A stretch of 64,000 nucleotides of DNA from JANXQG01 sp963719885 (GTDB lineage: Bacteria > Planctomycetota > Planctomycetia > Pirellulales > Thermoguttaceae): positions 1-64,000 of the forward strand of contig CAVRDP010000026.1 of assembly GCA_963719885.1 (NCBI GenBank). The letters run 5' to 3'. Of this stretch, positions 59,243 to 64,000 are shown one piece after another. Both the position numbers and the translations under genes were made by a program. Every line of letters begins with the position of its first letter. The stretch's first letter is position 1. The notes under the pieces are model-generated. The model made no database searches. It was not told the DNA's origin and was given only the letters and a program-made list of their open reading frames with translations.

Positions 59243-60300
59243 CCTGCAAGAACTAAATTCCATAAAGTGTATCACGTGAGTTTTTCCGGCCTGGACGGCA
59301 CTGCCACCCGACCACCCAGACGTGGTGCAGTTGGGGGATTTTGGCCAAAGTGGCCCAAAACGCGTCGTTTTTCGGATTTTTGCGTCATTTTATACCACGT
59401 CTAGCGGAAATCGGATTCACCATAGGACGTTGTCGACACCACGAAAACTGCGGGAAAACCAGGGCTTGACACTCTTCGGGGTGTTGCCAGTATGGACACC
59501 AGGGCGTGGCCAGGTTTAGGTCGTTTTGGCCACGTTTGACTACTTTTGACTACTTTTAACTACTTTTAACTACTTCTTGCCACGTTTGACCCGTTCTTGG
59601 CAAGCTAGGCAGTTTTGCTTTCGTTTATCCGCGAAGCCTTGGAACGCTAGGTCAATAAATTCCTTTTTTTTCTGCTCGGTCCCCAGGTAGTACGGAATTG
59701 ACACGTGCAGGCCGTTGGGAAAAGAACTCCTGGAACATGTAACTTTTAAGGCTTATTGACCGCCGATGTCGCAGATAAGAAGACGTTTTCTTGCGGTGGT
59801 TGGAAATCCCTCGCGATATCCGTGCTATCCGTGAAATCCGCGGTTTGCTTCACTTGCCACTCATTTTTCTGTCCGATTCTGAACATTAGGTGAAGCCGCG
59901 TGTCCAGACCGGTACCTTGGCCGGAGCAGGTGGCGAGCCCGCCCCGGACCGCGCGACGCGGTTTGCCGGCCGCGTCGCGGAAGCGAATTGTCAAAGAACA
60001 AAAACCGTATGCCGACGTTATTCGTCGTAACTATCCACACCTAATAAGTACGTTTGAGCCGGCCTTTTTGTACAGTTCCGCATTCCGGATTTCCGGCGAT
60101 TCCCATCGGCCGCAGTCGGCCGGGCCTGCTTTTCGCGAGGAATTCGCCCCCTTCTTAGCGCTCAAAGTAGTTTTCGAAAGTCGGAAGTGCGCGTCGGCGT
60201 TTTCGCGTCCAAATGGCCAACAACTCCCCTCGCCGGGCACCATGTACCCATGGTCGCGGGAGAGGGGCCGGGGGTGAGGGCAGTTTCCAGCCTTGACGAC
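59243..60300 (-). repeat. Composite noncoding repeat region, copy B (upstream of the TMTC-like gene)
   Basis: Read on the minus strand, this stretch repeats the order of copy A (35860-38512): ACCATG palindrome (60232-60261), the block ending CAAACGTACTTAT (60049-60200), ATAGTTACGACGAATAACGTC with TTGTTCTTTGACAATTCGC and GGACACGCGGC (59895-60042), then CAATTCCGTACTAC (59687-59700), CTAGCTTGCCAA, a decamer array and the 34-nt block (59243-59276), identical to 38479-38512. The block ends 109 bp before the ATG of the TMTC-like gene, in the same orientation to its gene as copy A to lptF. I see no gene in 59134-60400. Confidence 0.7.
59524..59593 (-). promoter_or_regulatory. Decamer array GTRGTYAAAA, copy B
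   Basis: Read on the minus strand: GTCAAAC, then GTGGCAAGAA, GTAGTTAAAA, GTAGTTAAAA, GTAGTCAAAA, GTAGTCAAAC and GTGGCCAAAAC, one every 10 bp. As in copy A, the array follows CTAGCTTGCCAA and the strongest units contain GTAGTYAAAA. Confidence 0.6.
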
Positions 60301-60400
60301 TGCTCCCTCTCCGTGTCTCCGCGTCTCCCCTTCTCCGCTTTTCCCCTTCTCCCTTTCTCTCGCCTTCCTCGTTCCTCCTTCATCCGCGGGGTGCCCAGGG

Positions 60401-60582
60401 CCTTGGCGGCGGCGCGTCCAAGCGACCGCGCGGAGCCATTGGCAGACGGTCGACTTGGCAATGCCGAGCGCGTCGGCGATTTCCTGGTAGGAGCGGCCCT
60501 CTCCGGCGAGTTGGGCGGCGCGGGGGAGCAAGGCCGCCTTCTCCGCCCGCCGCGCGGCAAGGTGGGGGATGGCTTCTTTCAT
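60401..60582 (-). pseudogene. N-terminal helix-turn-helix fragment
   Basis: An ATG at 60582 opens MKEAIPHLAARRAEKAALLP, then AGEGRSYQEIADALGIAKST with VCQWLRAV, a clear resolvase/transposase-type helix-turn-helix. After about 60 residues the frame enters the low-complexity repeat DNA of copy B (GGTRKAREREKGKSGEGETR), so the rest of the gene is missing. It is probably the remnant of a transposase or regulator. Confidence 0.5.
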
Positions 60583-60764
60583 AGTAAGATACGAACATTT
60601 CCGCGCGCCACCTCGTGAACGCTGTCGAGGAGTATTCCGGCAACGACTTGCTGCCCATCGACCGTCGTTCTGACCCGTCCGCTCTGCGCAAGTACTGGGG
60701 AATTCTCCGCTGCGGCAACGCCGCGCTGCTCCGGGCACATGTACCGCGTGCAATCACTCCTCGA

Positions 60765-61490
60765 TTACTGCGCCAATTCCACGATTTCCATGTCCACTCC
60801 CTGCCGATGGACGGAGAACTGTTTAGCGGTGCGCAGAAGATTCAAACACTCAACGGCACGGAATGGAAACAAGGCGGGGTGTCGTTCGATGTCGGTGATT
60901 GGCATCGACCGCTGGCCACTGCCCACGAGAATCGCCTCAATCAGAAACGTGCACGCGCGCTGCCCAACAGGCAGTAGACTCTCGCGGTGGGTATACTGAC
61001 CCGGCTTGACATCGCGCAGGACGCGCCACACAACCATCGACCTGACCACCTTCCGGGCGGCTTGGGGCATGAGGGAACGGTCGCCCCAGCGCTCGGCCAA
61101 GCGGCGTCTCAACGACGCCAGAGTGACTTCACCCTGGAGCGACATGAGCCGTCCGACGTTCGCTGCCACATCGAGAAAAAAAGGATAGGTCGCCATGCAC
61201 ATCGACCAGTGCGCCGCGAGCCGTTCCGGCGGGCTAAGATCGGAAATGACCGGCGCGATCCGATCTCTGAGCGCCCGTGCATTGTCCGGTACTCGGCTCC
61301 AGATGTGCAGAAGTACGGTTGCGGTCTTCGTCAATGCCGCGCCGTGCTTGCCGCTAGCCAAGACCCCTCCCAGCATACTGTGTATCGAGGTCCGTACCTC
61401 CTGCGTACTGCGGCCAGCAGAAACCTGGGTGGCAACGGCGTCGAGCCATTCCAGCTTGATATCGCGATCAAACCCTATCGATAACGTCAT
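60765..61490 (-). CDS. Probable BrxA-like protein of a BREX type 3 system
   Basis: A 241-residue helical protein that follows pglZ with an ATGA overlap. BREX type 3 operons normally end brxHII - pglZ - brxA, so position suggests BrxA. The sequence has features seen in the DUF1819/BrxA group: WSMCMATYPFFLDVAANVGR, LRRRLAERWGDRSLMPQAAR and KVVRSMVVWRVLRD. BrxA is a small DNA-binding NusB-like protein needed for phage defence. The identification rests more on context than on the sequence. Confidence 0.6.
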   Translation of the reverse strand: MTLSIGFDRDIKLEWLDAVATQVSAGRSTQEVRTSIHSMLGGVLASGKHGAALTKTATVLLHIWSRVPDNARALRDRIAPVISDLSPPERLAAHWSMCMATYPFFLDVAANVGRLMSLQGEVTLASLRRRLAERWGDRSLMPQAARKVVRSMVVWRVLRDVKPGQYTHRESLLPVGQRACTFLIEAILVGSGQRSMPITDIERHPALFPFRAVECLNLLRTAKQFSVHRQGVDMEIVELAQ

Positions 61491-63514
61491 ATCGGCTTCC
61501 TCGTCACGCGGATATAAGGCACAACGACTTCCTCAACGGCAAGTCCGCCGTGGCAAACGGTCGTCTCCGTGTCGCCGATAAAAGCGTTCCGGCCCTCGGC
61601 GATAAGTGGCAGGAATGTCTCGGGCAACCCTACAGGTGGCCAGCAGATGCTCCGCGGGAAGGATGAATGAACGGCGGTCCTGATCGACTCATCCGGCAGG
61701 ATGTGAACGCGCTCGCCTCGTTGTTCGGCAACCACGCCCACCTTTGGTTTCCCCATGCCCTTCGCCTCGACATTGCCGTGGTCCGCCGTGATGTGAACCT
61801 CGAAGCCCTTGTCGACGAGCGACTCCACGAGACTCTGGAAGTGCCCACCTTCCGCCCAGTACCGAACTTGCGCATGTAGCCCACCGCTCCCCATGGCACT
61901 GCCGTGAAGGGTGTCATCGATCACGCCAACGACCACGCCCAGGGCAATACATTTGGTCTCGTCGGCGCACTGGTTTACCCGCACCACGAAGTTCTTGCTG
62001 TCTTCCTTTGCCTTCTGTTTGACGTACGCAATCTTGCCGCCGTGAACGCCGTGGTTTTCCCAGAACCGACGCCAGTGCTTCTCCTCCTTGGAGGTGGTGT
62101 CCAGCGATGAAGCATAGAAGAGTGGGGATTCGGCCGCGAAGATTGATTGACGCGATATGGCCGTGAGCGTGGGAATCCAGGCAAAGGCGCCGCCCTCGGC
62201 GAGCTTGAAATCGGGGCCAAGTGAGTCCCGCAGCAGCAGCCATTGGTCGATGGCAAGTCCATCGATGACGATGAGGGCCTTCTTCTTGGCATCGAGCCCC
62301 GGCGACCACTTATATGCCATCGACCTGACAATCTGATGCACCATCACGGGCCGGGGCAGGAAGGACAGGCTCCCCAACGCGCCGTAATTGAGCAACAGCC
62401 AATGTTCGAATGCAGCGTCAACGGCCGCCTGGGTGTCCCGTACCAATGGCGTCAGAGACTCGACCTCGTCGTGAGTCACTTGGTGCCGAAGAACATTCCA
62501 TTCAGCCCAGCGATAGGCGAATGTCACCCACTCGGTGTGGACCGCGGACGGTCCCGGGACCTGTCCGCTTAGATGGTCGGTTAGTTTTCTGAACCGCTGG
62601 CCGGCCGCTTCTCGGGCCTCGGCCATAACACCGACAGCCAGCCAGGTGTCGCCGAGGGCTTCTCTTGCGACGCCCTGAACCGGCTTCAGCGCCCCTTCGA
62701 GGCACAGGCTGTCGATGTAGACCTTGATATCCGGGTGTTCGAAGGGCAGATCCACCGGCCCGGCGACCGTGATCGGCTCGACCGGCGGGGCCCGCCCCGC
62801 CTTGGCGCGTAGGAAGCGGTCCCATCGCTGCTGGAGGAAGGCCATGAACGCGCTCCGGTCGGGCACGATTGCTTCCAGGGGCCAATCCCCGTACATCCCA
62901 GCGCTGCGCACGAGCGCGATAAATCGCTGATCGATGCTGGGCGGATATTGCCGCTCCCGATAGTGCCGCCGCAACAGCACTCGTAGCAGGTCGGCCGGGC
63001 CGCGAATCAGCTCGGGCGCGACCTCGCACACGTGACGGAGGATGAAATCGCTCGTGGCGTTTTCCCCGAGTTGCCCCGGCTGGTGTATTTGCTGGGCGCG
63101 GAACAGCGCGTCCAGATCGTCGCGATCCAATTCCGCCACGACGCTTGGCGTCAGTTGCGGAAACAGCGCCGCCAACGCAAACGACAAAACGCGCGAAACC
63201 TGCGCGGCGCACAAATGGATATCGAACGGAATCACCCGTTCGCTGCCGGTACATGCCACGATCAGACTAGGCGCCTTTGCTTCTGCCGTGCGCCCGCGAA
63301 AGCGGCTCTCGTACACGTAGCGGAACGAGATTGGGTCATCGTACAACACTAACTCAAATCCACGTTCCGCAAGCGCAGACAGCAGCTTTTGCTCGGAAAA
63401 CAGGCGATCCGGGTCGGCAACGACGGTAACGGGGGAGCAGGCGGCGATTTCCGGGCTGAAATGCGCCAGGATGGCATCGCGCCATCCGCCGCTGGTTTGC
63501 TGTAGCGCGCTCAT
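61487..63514 (-). CDS. pglZ: BREX type 3 phosphatase-like protein PglZ
   Basis: A 675-residue protein of the alkaline-phosphatase superfamily, the hallmark of BREX phage-defence systems. The N-terminal half contains ERGFELVLYDDPISFRYVYE and LIVACTGSERVIPFDIH. The PglZ domain has KKKALIVIDGLAIDQWLLLR (first metal-site Asp), ISRQSIFAAESPLFYASSL, VHITADHGNVEAKG (TADHG metal site) and THGGLAVEEVVVPYIRV-like text near the end (CHGGLAVEEVVVPYI). The ATG at 63514 overlaps the upstream helicase stop (ATGA). PglZ is thought to act with the BREX methyltransferase and ATPase in host DNA marking and phage blockage. Confidence 0.85.
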   Translation of the reverse strand: MSALQQTSGGWRDAILAHFSPEIAACSPVTVVADPDRLFSEQKLLSALAERGFELVLYDDPISFRYVYESRFRGRTAEAKAPSLIVACTGSERVIPFDIHLCAAQVSRVLSFALAALFPQLTPSVVAELDRDDLDALFRAQQIHQPGQLGENATSDFILRHVCEVAPELIRGPADLLRVLLRRHYRERQYPPSIDQRFIALVRSAGMYGDWPLEAIVPDRSAFMAFLQQRWDRFLRAKAGRAPPVEPITVAGPVDLPFEHPDIKVYIDSLCLEGALKPVQGVAREALGDTWLAVGVMAEAREAAGQRFRKLTDHLSGQVPGPSAVHTEWVTFAYRWAEWNVLRHQVTHDEVESLTPLVRDTQAAVDAAFEHWLLLNYGALGSLSFLPRPVMVHQIVRSMAYKWSPGLDAKKKALIVIDGLAIDQWLLLRDSLGPDFKLAEGGAFAWIPTLTAISRQSIFAAESPLFYASSLDTTSKEEKHWRRFWENHGVHGGKIAYVKQKAKEDSKNFVVRVNQCADETKCIALGVVVGVIDDTLHGSAMGSGGLHAQVRYWAEGGHFQSLVESLVDKGFEVHITADHGNVEAKGMGKPKVGVVAEQRGERVHILPDESIRTAVHSSFPRSICWPPVGLPETFLPLIAEGRNAFIGDTETTVCHGGLAVEEVVVPYIRVTRKPI

Positions 63515-64000
63515 GCCTGCCCCCCTCGCCGCACGATGCGGACCAGCAGAACCGCGTGAGCTCCGGCAAGGCCGCCTCCAGTTGCGCAATGCGCTGCTCC
63601 CACGCCTCGCGTTCCTTCTCTAATTGCGCGACTCGGTATTGCTTCACCTGATGGAGGCCGATGCGGTCGAGCGCTCGCCGGCGTGCTTCGAAGGCGCGAG
63701 TCCCCTTTCGCCGTTCGCGGTCGATGCGTTGGGCGTGCTTTGCCGAAAGCTCGCGGAAGACGTCTCGGCCCTGGGCCTCCGCCACACGGTATGCCGTCTC
63801 ATAGGCCGCGGCACCTGCACCCGCGTCTACCACGACGGCGTCCGAGACTTGCCAGTGGTTGCGCTCCAGCAGCCGATCCCAGACGGCGCGCGCCGTGGGA
63901 TTCAGCACCCGTCCTTCATCGGAAATGAACACTGGGAGGATCCGTTGCGTGTTGCCTTCGCTGGTCTGGAGAATCACCCGCCAGAGCGACCATAGGCCGC
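63511..64000 (-). CDS. C-terminus of the BREX type 3 helicase BrxHII, partial and frameshifted
   Basis: The gene enters from the right edge. The visible 160 residues are the C-terminal region of a large SNF2-like helicase: LWRVILQTSEGNTQRILPVF, GRVLNPTARAVWDRLLE, then a long coiled coil (RALDRIGLHQVKQYRVAQLE and EREAWEQRIAQLEAALPEL). The frame shifts by one near 63555, after which AVLLVRIVRRGGQA and the stop fit the overlap with pglZ. The place directly before pglZ matches brxHII of BREX type 3; I cannot see the helicase motifs themselves. Confidence 0.6.

Overview
The window looks like a piece of a Planctomycetota chromosome (Pirellulales-like), probably from a metagenome or noisy assembly. 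The DNA is GC-rich. Its gene families are typical of planctomycetes: a very large exported protein with VWA, STN and Gly-Met-repeat regions, a DUF1580-like protein, secreted formylglycine-enzyme-fold proteins, a GH2 galactosidase, a TMTC-like membrane/TPR protein and small Cys-rich secreted proteins. About 25 breaks of reading frame occur, many in genes that should be functional (thiL, NDH-2, htrA, an outer-membrane efflux gene). At least three fall in homopolymers, so many are probably sequencing errors rather than real pseudogenes.

Layout. 1-9130: an integrated element abutting the 3' end of a tRNA-Asn gene, carrying a tyrosine integrase, a relic of a second integrase, a large unknown protein, DUF1580-like and DUF3102 proteins, CsrA, a ParB-like protein and a methyltransferase. 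9552-13208: a two-gene unit made of a fused 2-oxoacid dehydrogenase E1 alpha-beta and a lipoyl domain fused to a ketoacyl synthase III. 13210-21115: chromosomal genes (Cys-rich secreted protein; htrA-thiL-tsaE; lipoprotein; GH2; FGE-fold protein). 21254-35744: a graveyard of mobile and polymorphic genes: a RAYT element, a truncated Rhs toxin with its probable immunity gene, an IS481-type relic, a broken glycosyltransferase, a 4.1-kb four-gene transposon, an ankyrin protein and an IS66 element. 35745-38512: repeat-rich noncoding DNA. 38591-59133: lptF, a second htrA, an acidic repeat protein, the VWA/STN giant, a uronate-degradation operon, a TPR protein, an OprM-type channel, NDH-2 and the TMTC-like protein. 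59134-60400: a second, inverted copy of the repeat-rich noncoding DNA. 60765-64000: the 3' part of a type 3 BREX phage-defence operon (brxHII, pglZ, probable brxA).

The most unusual points are these. (1) E1 alpha-beta sits next to a lipoyl-KAS III fusion, which suggests that an acyl group made from a 2-oxoacid passes from lipoate directly into a Claisen condensation. (2) Several palindromic repeat families are present, some inserted inside genes; the GH2 gene appears to have two such insertions kept in frame. (3) A long noncoding upstream module is duplicated and inverted in front of two unrelated genes. It carries a helically phased decamer array and ends in an identical 34-nt block. (4) A four-gene transposon has two different DDE transposases.
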